A DNA stretch of 64,000 nt from the NCBI RefSeq assembly GCF_036075115.1, contig NZ_CP107958.1, positions 8,494,001-8,558,000 on the forward strand. Direction: 5' to 3'. The notes beneath the pieces are model-generated. The model searched no databases. It was not told where the DNA came from and worked only from the letters and a program-made list of their open reading frames with translations. Below, piece after piece: positions 41,421-53,596 of this stretch. Source of the stretch: Streptomyces sp. NBC_00377 (lineage in GTDB: Bacteria > Actinomycetota > Actinomycetes > Streptomycetales > Streptomycetaceae). The translations under genes and the position numbers were made by a program. Each line of letters starts with the position of its first letter. Within the stretch, counting starts at the first letter, position 1.

Positions 41421-43922
41421 TCAGTGCACGCGGATGCCCACGATGCAGGTGTCGTCGTCCGTGTCCGACCTGCTGTAGGTGAGCAGGCGGTCCAGCTGCT
41501 GGTCGAGCGTCGGCGGCACCGTGCGCGCCTGCACCAGCAACTGGGTCAGCGACTCCTCCACGGACCGGTCACGCCGCTCGATCAGCCCGTCGGTGTACAT
41601 GAGCAGCGTGTCCTCGGCGGCCAGCTGGACCTCCTCCTCCTCGTACACCGTCTCCGGTACGGCGCCCAGCAGCATCCCCCTCAGCAGGGGCAGCGGCGCC
41701 GCCTGGGCGTCGCGCACCAGCACCGGCGGCAGATGGCCCGCCCGGGCCCAGCGCAGGGTGTGCCGGGCGGGGTCGTACAGACCGCACACCGCCGTGGCCG
41801 TGATGGAACCCGTCAGATGGTGGGCGACGATGTTGAGCCAGGACAGCAGCTGGCCGGGCCCCGCGCCGGTCACGGCCAGTCCGCGCAGCGCGTTGCGCAG
41901 CACCACCATGCTGGTCGCCGCCTCGATGCCGTGCCCGGCCACATCACCCACGCACAGCATCACCAGTCCGGAGGGCAGCACGACGGCGTCGTACCAGTCA
42001 CCCCCCACCAGATGCTCCTCCTCGGCAGGCCGGTAGCGCACCGCCACCTGGAGACCGGGAGCCTCCAGGGGCGCCCAGGCCGGCGGCATGATGGCGTGCT
42101 GGAGCTGGAGCGCCAGCCTGCTGCGCTCACTGGCGTGCTGCTCGCTCTGGGCCAGCTGGTCGCGGGTGGCCGCGAGCGCCACCTCCGTCCAGTGCTGCGC
42201 GGAGATGTCCTGGTAGGCGCCGCGCACGGCGACCAGCCGGTCGTCGGTGTCGAGCACCGGCTCGGCGACGATCCGCATGTGCCGGGTCACCCCGTCCGGC
42301 CGCTGAAGCCGGAACGCGGCGGACGCCGGACGGCGGCGGTGCAGCAGCGTGCGCAGCAGGCGCCCCACGACGACCGCGTCGTCGGGATGGGTGTGCGCCG
42401 CCAGGTCCTCCAGCGGGACCGGAGGGCTCGACTCAGGGCGCCCGTACAGGGTGAACAGCTGCCCGTTCCATGTGGTCTCGCCGGTGAGGAGGTCCTCCTC
42501 GAAACCGCCGATACGGCCGAGGCGCTGGGCGTTCTGCAACAGACTCGCCAGCCGCGCCGCCTCGTCCTCGATGCGCCAGATCAACAGCACACAACTCCCG
42601 TGCCGGCTGATGCTGACGTCCGCGACCGCGGCCAGCGGCACCTCGCCGACCAGCGCCGTCAGACTCATACGACGCGCCCGGAACGGCTCGCCGGTGGCGT
42701 GCACGCGCTCGATCCGCTGGAAGAGGTCACCGCCGCCGGCGGTCATCGGATAGGCCTCGAGCAGCAAGGCCCCGTTGACCACGGCGCGCGGGCGGCCCGC
42801 CGGGTCGAGGAAGCGGTTGTTGACGTGCTGGATGCGGAAGTCCACCAGCTTTCCCGCCGTGTCGACGTGCGGCACCAGGACGAGGGCCGGGTCGTGCAGA
42901 CCGTCCGTCAGGTCCATCAGCTCCGACACGTCGGGCAGCAGCACCGGCGTCTCCTGGGCCGGGCCCTTGACGTGCGCGTACGCCTGGAGCGTGTGGGCGC
43001 ACAGCTCCGCCAGCGCCTCCACCTGGCGCACCACCGCGGGCGGCTGCTGGGCCAGCGGCGCCGGCCAGGCGATCTCCAGGATCCCGTTCACGCGCCCGGC
43101 GTGCCCGGCGGGCACGGCCGCCCGGCCACCGTCCGGATGCATCTGACGGCCCATGGTGGGCAGCCCGATCAGGGACAGCGACTCGAACCACTGGGTGGTG
43201 CCCTCGGTGAGAGCGCCGCGTGCCACCGTGGCCACCTCCGGCGGGACGTACCGCCAGCGCTCGGCCTCCCCGGGGGAGAAGCCCGCACTGCCGGCGAGGG
43301 TCAGTGAGCCGTCGGGGCCCGCCGCCCAGATCGCCACGGCGACCGCGCCCAGCGGCCCCAGCGCGTGCTGGAGCAGGGAGTCGGCGACCGCCTGGGTGTC
43401 GTGCGCCGCCGCCAGCGCCCCGCTCTCGGCGGCCCGCAGCCGCACGGCCGCCGACTGCTCCGAGGGATCGTCCGCCCTGGTGACGGCCGCCAGGAAGGCC
43501 TCCGTCACCTCGGACACCCGGTCCTTGGCCGCCTGGTTGATGACGTCCACCGCGAACTCCAGCGGACTCAGGCCGGCCTGCCCGGCCAGCTCCGAGAGCT
43601 GCTGGGCGGCCTCGCTCGGACCACAGCCGAGGCGCTCCACCAGAATCCCCTTGGCGAGCTCGACCAGGGCGCGCCCGTCGGCCTCCACCTGGGCCGCCAT
43701 GACCTCCCGGCGCAGCCGGTCCACCGTGGCGGCCAGCCGCCCCACGGGCGAGGCCGCAGCGACACCGTCCGGATCGCTCGGGCTCACGGCTTCCTCGGAC
43801 TTCCCGGCCGACGGGACGACGTCGGCCTCCAGCGTCGTGGTGGCCGGGGCCGCGGCGGACGCGGCCGGTACGGACAGGGCCCGGTCGTCGCCGGGTTCCT
43901 TCGGCTGAGTGGGAATGGTCAC
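41421..43922 (-). CDS. ANTAR-GAF-PAS-PP2C multidomain phosphatase
   Basis: An 833-residue regulator. Residues ~65-130 are an ANTAR RNA-binding domain (ALVELAKGILVERLGCGPSE in part); ~160-320 GAF; ~330-450 a PAS-like segment; ~465-585 a PAS_3 domain (GFEEDLLTGETTWNGQLF); and ~600-833 a SpoIIE PP2C with GGDWYDAVV, GDVAGHGIEAAT, MYTDGLIERR and DTDDDTCIV. All metal ligands are present. ANTAR domains usually bind paired hairpins in mRNA leaders; joining one to a partner-switch phosphatase suggests control at two levels. It starts 55 bases after the hybrid-kinase stop, likely same operon. Confidence 0.93.
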   Translation of the reverse strand: MTIPTQPKEPGDDRALSVPAASAAAPATTTLEADVVPSAGKSEEAVSPSDPDGVAAASPVGRLAATVDRLRREVMAAQVEADGRALVELAKGILVERLGCGPSEAAQQLSELAGQAGLSPLEFAVDVINQAAKDRVSEVTEAFLAAVTRADDPSEQSAAVRLRAAESGALAAAHDTQAVADSLLQHALGPLGAVAVAIWAAGPDGSLTLAGSAGFSPGEAERWRYVPPEVATVARGALTEGTTQWFESLSLIGLPTMGRQMHPDGGRAAVPAGHAGRVNGILEIAWPAPLAQQPPAVVRQVEALAELCAHTLQAYAHVKGPAQETPVLLPDVSELMDLTDGLHDPALVLVPHVDTAGKLVDFRIQHVNNRFLDPAGRPRAVVNGALLLEAYPMTAGGGDLFQRIERVHATGEPFRARRMSLTALVGEVPLAAVADVSISRHGSCVLLIWRIEDEAARLASLLQNAQRLGRIGGFEEDLLTGETTWNGQLFTLYGRPESSPPVPLEDLAAHTHPDDAVVVGRLLRTLLHRRRPASAAFRLQRPDGVTRHMRIVAEPVLDTDDRLVAVRGAYQDISAQHWTEVALAATRDQLAQSEQHASERSRLALQLQHAIMPPAWAPLEAPGLQVAVRYRPAEEEHLVGGDWYDAVVLPSGLVMLCVGDVAGHGIEAATSMVVLRNALRGLAVTGAGPGQLLSWLNIVAHHLTGSITATAVCGLYDPARHTLRWARAGHLPPVLVRDAQAAPLPLLRGMLLGAVPETVYEEEEVQLAAEDTLLMYTDGLIERRDRSVEESLTQLLVQARTVPPTLDQQLDRLLTYSRSDTDDDTCIVGIRVH

Positions 43923-43977
43923 GGTGTGCGGACTCCTCGACTGTGGACGCCTGGTGGCTCGGGCGGTGCGGACGTCC

Positions 43978-48270
<4,293 letters not shown>

Positions 48271-48402
48271 GCGAACCTCGTTCCGCTCCCCAGGAGCCCC
48301 CGGGCGGGGACTCGGAACCCGGGCCGCCCCGATGGACGGCACCGCCTGTCGTGTGTGCATTTCCGCAGTTCACGGATGTGCGCGATGAGAGAAAGACGCC
48401 GC

Positions 48403-48432
48403 AGGCTAACCCACGGAGGGGCGGCGTAACAA
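48403..48432 (-). promoter_or_regulatory. Vegetative-type promoter of the hybrid kinase
   Basis: On the minus strand TTGTTA (48432-48427), 18 bases, TAGCCT (48408-48403). Transcription would begin near 48396, giving a leader of about 126 bases before the ATG at 48270. Confidence 0.55.
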
Positions 48433-48481
48433 AGCATCACGTCACTTTGCGCGCACAGCAATTCCAGCAGGCGCACACCAT

Positions 48482-48506
48482 GCATACACGAACGGAACCG
48501 GGGTAC
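48482..48506 (+). promoter_or_regulatory. SigB-type motif pointing antisense into the sigma gene
   Basis: GCAT (48482-48485), 15 bases, GGGTAC (48501-48506) on the plus strand fits GNNT-N14-16-GGGTAY. Both flanking genes are on the minus strand, so a transcript from here would run through the terminator hairpin and antisense to the 3' end of the sigma gene. Confidence 0.4.
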
Positions 48507-48519
48507 CTGAACAGATTTC

Positions 48520-48549
48520 GCCCGGGACGGCAGGGTCGCCGTCCCGGGC
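48520..48549 (-). terminator. Terminator of the second sigma-factor gene
   Basis: GCCCGGGACGGC (48520-48531) pairs perfectly with 48538-48549 around a 6-base loop, 24 bases after the sigma stop in the minus direction. A 12-bp all-paired stem of this kind is a typical Streptomyces terminator. Confidence 0.8.
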
Positions 48550-48572
48550 ATTTCACACCGTGATCGAGGCCG

Positions 48573-49454
48573 TCAGGCGACCTCGGATCCCAGCAGACCG
48601 GTCCGCAGTCGCTGCACCATGCGGCTGATCAGACGGGACACATGCATCTGCGAGATGCCGAGCTCCTTGCCGATCTCCGCCTGGGTCCGCTCCTCGACGA
48701 ACCGCAGGTGGATGATCAGTCGCTCCCGCTCGTCGAGTTCGGCGATGAGCGGTGCCAGTGAGTTGAAGTCCTCGACCAGCTCCAGCGCCGGCTCCTCGGC
48801 GCCGATGAAGTCCGCCAGCACCGACTCGCCGTCCGCGCCGCCGTCGGAGGTCAGGGCCGCGTCGAGGGAGGCGGAGGTGTAGCAGTTGGACGCCTTGCGC
48901 GCCTCGATGACCTCTTCCTCCGACAGCGACATCAGCTGCGACAGCTCGCGCGTGGTGGGCATCCGCCCCAGTCGCGTCTGGAGTTCCTCCGTGGCCTTGG
49001 CCAGTTCGACCCGCGCCTCCTGGAGCCTGCGCGGGACGTGCACGGCCCAGCTCGTGTCCCGGAAGAAGCGCTTGATCTCGCCGACGATGTAGGGCACGGC
49101 GAACGAGGTGAACTCGACCTCGCGGGTCAGCTCGAAGCGGTCGATGGCCTTGATCAGACCGATCGTGCCGACCTGGACGATGTCCTCCATCGAGTCGCCC
49201 CGGCCGCGGAAGCGGGAGGCGGCGTAGCGCACCAGCGACAGGTTCATCTCGATCAGGGTGTTGCGCACGTACTGGTACTCGTGGGTGCCCTCCTCCACGA
49301 TCGCGAGCCGGTCGAAGAAGCGGCGCGAGAGTTCCCGCGCGTCCTTCGGGCTCACCTGGGTGGGCATCTCGATGAACGGAACCCCTCCCTGCGGGTCCTC
49401 GATGCCCGCCCGTACTGCCGTGGCCGTCGGTGCCTGTGCCGTCACGGCATCCAT
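48573..49454 (-). CDS. RNA polymerase sigma factor, SigB/SigF/SigG family
   Basis: A 293-residue sigma factor. Region 2: LVRYAASRFRGRGDSMEDIVQVGTIGLIKAIDRF in pieces; region 3: VPRRLQEARVELAKATEEL; region 4: LDERERLIIHLRFVEERTQAEIGKEL with HTH ISQMHVSRLISRMVQRL. Closest in style to the Streptomyces SigB/F/G group. ATG 49454 has GGAG upstream. Minus-strand SigB-type elements (GTTC-N15-GGGTAC) lie about 105 bases upstream and suggest self-activation. Terminator at 48520. Divergent neighbours are a PRC-barrel protein and an RsbW-like ATPase. Confidence 0.95.
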   Translation of the reverse strand: MDAVTAQAPTATAVRAGIEDPQGGVPFIEMPTQVSPKDARELSRRFFDRLAIVEEGTHEYQYVRNTLIEMNLSLVRYAASRFRGRGDSMEDIVQVGTIGLIKAIDRFELTREVEFTSFAVPYIVGEIKRFFRDTSWAVHVPRRLQEARVELAKATEELQTRLGRMPTTRELSQLMSLSEEEVIEARKASNCYTSASLDAALTSDGGADGESVLADFIGAEEPALELVEDFNSLAPLIAELDERERLIIHLRFVEERTQAEIGKELGISQMHVSRLISRMVQRLRTGLLGSEVA

Positions 49455-49515
49455 GCCGCTCACTCCGTTCGTCGAGCCGGTCGATGATGAATTGCGCCTG
49501 CCCAGGCTCGCGCAT

Positions 49516-49539
49516 CTCATGCCGGGTGTTCGGCATGAG
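49516..49539. promoter_or_regulatory. 9-bp inverted repeat in the sigma leader
   Basis: CTCATGCCG-GGTGTT-CGGCATGAG is a perfect 9-bp inverted repeat. It lies inside the predicted 5' untranslated leader of the sigma gene (minus) and overlaps the predicted -35 of the plus-strand promoter, so it could be an operator or an RNA hairpin. Confidence 0.6.
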
Positions 49540-49556
49540 CTTTTCCACCCGGGTAC
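49533..49556 (+). promoter_or_regulatory. SigB-type promoter for the PRC-barrel gene
   Basis: GCAT (49533-49536), 14 bases, GGGTAC (49551-49556) on the plus strand fits the SigB-family consensus. It would drive the PRC-barrel/RsbW-like pair starting at 49655 with a leader of about 90 bases. Confidence 0.5.
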
Positions 49557-49558
49557 CT

Positions 49559-49583
49559 GTACCCCCTTCTTTCGGTCCGGAAC
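49559..49583 (-). promoter_or_regulatory. SigB-type promoter of the sigma-factor gene
   Basis: On the minus strand GTTC (49583-49580), 15 bases, GGGTAC (49564-49559). The -35 has GTT but C instead of T at the last GNNT position. Its -10 is back-to-back with the plus-strand -10, giving the palindrome GGGTACCTGTACCC (49551-49564). Confidence 0.5.
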
Positions 49584-49654
49584 GGACGGACGCGCCCCGA
49601 GTGCGGCCGCCGCAGCCGGGTAGCCGCAGCTGTGGAACGCGAGAAGGGAGCAGT

Positions 49655-50026
49655 GTGACCATCGACGGAATCTGGTCGTTCACGCCGGACAGCGGGTACG
49701 CCGAGGGGCAGGACCTGACCGGCTACGCCGTCCTGACGGCCGACGGCACCCTCGGACATGTGGAACGCGAGGCGGAGCCCCACGGGATGCGGCACCTGGT
49801 CGTCGACACGGGCGTGTGGCTGTTCGGCAGGAGCGCCGTCGTCCCGGCCGGTGTCGTGACGGCCGTGGATCACGCGGGCCGCACGGTGTCCCTGGTCTGC
49901 ACCGGGGACCAGGTCAAGGACGCACCCCGTTTCCGCACCGACAGCGAGACGACGGACCCGGCGTACCTCACCGCCGTGGGCGACCACTACCGCCGGCTGA
50001 CCCGACGGGGAACGACATCGGCGTGA
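49655..50026 (+). CDS. PRC-barrel-like small protein
   Basis: A 123-residue protein. The middle has the PRC-barrel pattern: AVLTADGTLGHVEREAEPHGMRHLVVDTGVWLFG in part, then VVPAGVVTAVDHAGRTVSLV. These beta-barrel domains occur in ribosome-maturation, photosynthetic and stress proteins; the role here is unknown. GTG 49655 follows GGGAG. Its stop overlaps the start of the next gene by GTGA. A SigB-type promoter is present upstream. Confidence 0.85.
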   Translation: MTIDGIWSFTPDSGYAEGQDLTGYAVLTADGTLGHVEREAEPHGMRHLVVDTGVWLFGRSAVVPAGVVTAVDHAGRTVSLVCTGDQVKDAPRFRTDSETTDPAYLTAVGDHYRRLTRRGTTSA

Positions 50027-50481
50027 AAGAGGAGGAACGCGCGCCCGCGCCGCCGGAGCCCAGGACGGAACCGCCGGGGACACCGGTGAGGACCGCCGCG
50101 GCGGCCCGGGCACGGGCCCGCGCGCTGGTGGACGCCCGGTGGAACCGGGTGGGCCGGCCGGCGCGGGAGGAGGATGTCATCGACCTGCTGCTGGTCGTCT
50201 CGGAACTGGTGACGAACGCGTTGCGGCACGGCGGGGGACTGGCGGGGTTCGAGATGACGCCGGTGCGTGACGGGATCCGGCTGGCCGTGCGCGACCACCG
50301 CGACGAGGCACCCGCCCCGGTGGGCGGGCCGGCGCACCTGCCCGCAGGGCACCGTGTGGGCGGATACGGGTGGCCCCTGATCGTCCGGCTGGCGCGGCAG
50401 ATCGTCATCGACAGGCTGCCCACGGGCGGCAAGACGATCAGCGTGTTCCTGCCGGTCCGGACGGCCGGCGGACCGGCCTGA
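50023..50481 (+). CDS. Anti-sigma-type ATP-binding protein (RsbW-like)
   Basis: A 152-residue GHKL ATPase: N box LLLVVSELVTNALRHGGG, middle RLAVRDHRDEAPAP (the G1 box is degenerate), lid HRVGGYGWPLIVRLARQIVI and end TGGKTISVFLPV. Close to the protein at 26492 in layout and in the GWPL-RLAR segment. It is coupled by GTGA to the PRC-barrel gene and lies beside, and divergent from, the second SigB-family gene, a position expected for its anti-sigma factor. Confidence 0.92.
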   Translation: MKEEERAPAPPEPRTEPPGTPVRTAAAARARARALVDARWNRVGRPAREEDVIDLLLVVSELVTNALRHGGGLAGFEMTPVRDGIRLAVRDHRDEAPAPVGGPAHLPAGHRVGGYGWPLIVRLARQIVIDRLPTGGKTISVFLPVRTAGGPA

Positions 50482-50568
50482 CGGACCGGGGGACGGGGCA
50501 GTCACCGGGCCGCCGGGCCATCCCGGCCGGGCCGTACGTCCCTCTTCGCCGGTCACCGGCGGGCACGT

Positions 50569-51015
50569 TCACCATGGCAGGAAGACGTGCACGTCCTTGC
50601 CCTCGCCCTGCCCGGCCTCGTTCGGAACCACACTGACCTGACTGCACAGGGTGTGCACCAGATACCAGCCGATGCCGCCACCCCCGCTGTCGGGGTGGAA
50701 CGGGCGCGGAGTGGGCGGGGTGCTGTTGGTGTCGTGGAGCGTGACGTGCACACCGTCGAAGGTGGGGCGCAGGCCGAGGTCGAAGGGGCCCGGCGCGTAC
50801 TGGACCGCGTTGGCGGCGAGCTCCGTCACGATCAGCACGATGTCGTGCCAGCACTCCGGCGCCGTGGGCGGCACGGCCCGGGCCAGTTCGTGCAGGAACT
50901 CCTCGGTGGCCAGCCGGGCACCTGTCACATCGTGTGGTTCACCCGCGAAGCGGGCCATGCGGCTGGGAATCGCCCCGGAGGACAGTGCGTCGTTACCACG
51001 TGGCTCGGTTGCCAT
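50569..51015 (-). CDS. Regulatory ATP-binding protein (HATPase_c_2 type)
   Basis: A 148-residue stand-alone GHKL ATPase. N box: DIVLIVTELAANAVQYAPG; G1-like: VTLHDTNSTPPTPRP; G2: SGGGGIGWYLVHTLCSQV. More distant from the two RsbW-like proteins at 26492 and 50023. Streptomyces have many such proteins; most have no assigned partner. It is transcribed in the same direction as the acyl-CoA ligase upstream (178-base gap). Confidence 0.9.
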   Translation of the reverse strand: MATEPRGNDALSSGAIPSRMARFAGEPHDVTGARLATEEFLHELARAVPPTAPECWHDIVLIVTELAANAVQYAPGPFDLGLRPTFDGVHVTLHDTNSTPPTPRPFHPDSGGGGIGWYLVHTLCSQVSVVPNEAGQGEGKDVHVFLPW

Positions 51016-51193
51016 GTCGTCAGTGCGGTCCCTCGGCTTGCAGGACCGTCGTCCTTTCTCGTACGGCTCTCTGGCGTCGCCCCTTCAGGGTTCCCGAGGC
51101 CACTCAGGCTACGCGTCCGGTCTCCGTCGGCATACGGCCCCGGGCAGGCCGATCACCGGCCGGCCCCGCGGCGCGTCCGGCCCGGCCGGGCGC

Positions 51194-53098
51194 TCACCGG
51201 AACACGTCGTCGGCGTCGTCCCAGCCGAGCACCTCCTCCGGCGCGCTCTGCCGGGGCAGCCGCGCCCGGGCCTGGTACATCGCCTCGATCTCCGCCGCGT
51301 AGTGCGCCACGATCGAGTCCCGGCGCAGCTTCATCGACGGGGTCAGCAGGCCGTTGCTCTGGTCGAACGGCTGCGGCAGGATGCGGAACGCCCGGATCGA
51401 CTCCGAACGCGACACCGCGCTGTTGGCGGCGGCCACCGCCCGTCCGATCTCCTCCCGCAGGGCGTTCTCCTCGCGGGCCTCCCGGCTGTCGGTGTCGCCG
51501 TGCAGCATCAGGTTCCCGCGCCAGTGGGCCAGGAAGTCGGGGTCCAGGGTGATCAGCGCGCCCACGCAGGGCCGGTTGTCGCCCACGACCACGGCCTGGT
51601 GGACGAGCGGATGCATCCGCAACCGCTGCTCCAGCGCGGCCGGCGCCACACTCTTGCCGCTGCTGGTGATGATCACGTCCTTCTTGCGGCCGGTGATGGT
51701 GAGGTAGCCGTCCGAGTCCAGATATCCGAGGTCGCCCGTGGCCAGCCAGCCGCCCCACAGCGCGGCCCGCGTCGCGGCGTCGTCGTTGACGTAGCCCTGG
51801 AACACCGACGGGCCGCGCACCAGGATCTCCCCGTCGTCGGCCACCCGGATGTCCATGCCGGGCAGGGACTGCCCGACCGTGCCCGACTTCTCCCGGCCGA
51901 GCGGCTGCATGGTGATCCCGCCACTGGTCTCGGTCAGGCCGTACCCGTCGTGCACGTAGATGCCGATGCCCTCGTAGAACAGGGACAGGTCGCGGTGGAG
52001 CGGGGAGCCACCGGAGGTGGCGCGGTGGACGCGGCCGCCCAGCGCCGCCCGGAGTCTGCGGTACACCGTCCGTTCGAACAGGGCGTGCTGGAGCCGCAGA
52101 TCGAAGCCGGGCCCGGAGCCGCGGCCCAGCCGCTGCCGTTCCACGGCGGCCGCGAAGTCCCGGGCCGTCTCGGCCGCCCGCTCGAAGAGGGCGCCGCGAC
52201 CCGCCTCCTGGGCCGCCCGCAGGAAGTTCTTGTAGATCTTCTCGAACACCGACGGCACGGCGTGCAGATACGTCGGACGAAAGGTGCGCAGCGACTCCGC
52301 GAGCGCCTCCGCGCCGAGATCGGGTTCGTGCGCCATCAGGATGCCGCCGCGCAGACACAGCCCCTGGATCATCAGCCCGTACACGTGGGAGAACGGCAGG
52401 AAGGCAAGGACGCTCGCGGGCCGCCCGGCGGGTGCCGCCGTGTGACCCCAGCCGGCCAGGAGCGTGTCGCAGGGGCTGGCCAGGCTGCGATGGCTCAGTG
52501 CGCAGCCCAGGGGCCGGCCGGACGTCCCGGAGGTGTAGGCGATCACCGCGGTGGAGTCGGGCAGCACGATCCGGCGCAGCGAGTCCACCGTGGTGAGCGG
52601 CACCAGCTCACCGCGCTGCGCGAGCTGTTCGAACGCTCCGGCGTCCAGCTGCCATACATGCCGCAGCGAGGGCAGGGCCGCGCACACCGATCCCACGGTC
52701 ATGACGCTCTGCTCGTCCTCGACGAGGACGCCCACACAGTTGGCGTCCCGCAGGATCCACTCGACCTGCTCGCGCGAGGACGTCGGATAGACCGGGACGA
52801 CCTCGGCCCCTATGGTCCACAGCGCATGACAGACCACCGTCCACTCGTACCGGGTCCGCGCCATGATCGCGACGCGGTGGCCGGGCGAGATCCCACAGGC
52901 CACGAACCCCTTCGCCAGGTCGACGACCTCGTCCCGCAGCTCCACGGCCGTCACCTCCTCCCACTCGGCGGAGGCGGGGGCCGGACGGCGGGCGAGCACG
53001 GGGAGGGTGGGAGTACGGGCGGCTGTCTCGAAAACGGTGTCGGCGAGCCCTCCGGTCAGGGGCGTGACGGCTGGGGGAGCGAGGGCGAAGTCGCGCAT
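51194..53098 (-). CDS. AMP-dependent (long-chain fatty acid CoA) ligase with altered P-loop
   Basis: A 634-residue adenylate-forming enzyme of the FadD15-like group. Motifs: VIAYTSGTSGRPLGCALSH (phosphate loop), YGLTETSGGITMQP, ATGDLGYLDSDGYLTITGRKKD and the C-terminal Lys in LTPSMKLRRD. In the phosphate loop the usual Lys after Pro is Leu, which may alter ATP binding. ATG 53098 is chosen because AGGAG lies 7 bases upstream and family members start here; an ATG at 53149 has no site. TAGATT (53167-53162, minus) is a likely -10. Confidence 0.9.
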   Translation of the reverse strand: MRDFALAPPAVTPLTGGLADTVFETAARTPTLPVLARRPAPASAEWEEVTAVELRDEVVDLAKGFVACGISPGHRVAIMARTRYEWTVVCHALWTIGAEVVPVYPTSSREQVEWILRDANCVGVLVEDEQSVMTVGSVCAALPSLRHVWQLDAGAFEQLAQRGELVPLTTVDSLRRIVLPDSTAVIAYTSGTSGRPLGCALSHRSLASPCDTLLAGWGHTAAPAGRPASVLAFLPFSHVYGLMIQGLCLRGGILMAHEPDLGAEALAESLRTFRPTYLHAVPSVFEKIYKNFLRAAQEAGRGALFERAAETARDFAAAVERQRLGRGSGPGFDLRLQHALFERTVYRRLRAALGGRVHRATSGGSPLHRDLSLFYEGIGIYVHDGYGLTETSGGITMQPLGREKSGTVGQSLPGMDIRVADDGEILVRGPSVFQGYVNDDAATRAALWGGWLATGDLGYLDSDGYLTITGRKKDVIITSSGKSVAPAALEQRLRMHPLVHQAVVVGDNRPCVGALITLDPDFLAHWRGNLMLHGDTDSREAREENALREEIGRAVAAANSAVSRSESIRAFRILPQPFDQSNGLLTPSMKLRRDSIVAHYAAEIEAMYQARARLPRQSAPEEVLGWDDADDVFR

Positions 53099-53295
53099 GC
53101 GCTGCTCCTGAGGTGTACGGGCTGTGACTCCGCCGACGGGAACTGTCATCGACGGTGGTCGAATCTAGCCCAGGTCGGACCGGTTGTGGCCTGGAACGAA
53201 TAAGTAATCCGCCTTGATGATCTGCACCCGCCGGCTCCCGGCACTCCGGGCGCCCGCAGCCGGTGAAGCCCGGCGGACCGGGGGACCCGGAGGGC

Positions 53296-53529
53296 ATGAG
53301 CCATATCAATCCCGACCCCGAACCCGAACGCACCACCGGACTGGAACCGGGCGGCGGCGTCCCCCCGGGCGAGACCCGGCCCGCGGAGAGCAGCATGCCC
53401 GGGGCCGGCCCCCGGGAGACGCACAACCCGTCCAAGGGCTGGGCCAAGGGCCCGCTCACCGTGATCATCGTCCTCGTCGTGCTGTGCGCCGCGTTCTTCC
53501 TGGCGTACGCGATCGATCTGATGCTCTGA
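53296..53529 (+). CDS. DUF6480 small membrane protein
   Basis: A 77-residue protein matching a Streptomyces family I know as DUF6480: MSHINPDPEPERTTGLEPGG at the start, a proline/glycine-rich cytoplasmic segment, and one C-terminal helix GPLTVIIVLVVLCAAFFLAYA. Function unknown; probably a tail-anchored membrane peptide. GGAGGG lies just before the ATG. Confidence 0.85.
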   Translation: MSHINPDPEPERTTGLEPGGGVPPGETRPAESSMPGAGPRETHNPSKGWAKGPLTVIIVLVVLCAAFFLAYAIDLML

Positions 53530-53596
53530 CCCGGGAGGCCCATGCCCTGACCGCGAGCCCGTGCTCCGACCGGGCGGCGCGGCGCGCGGAGCGGCC

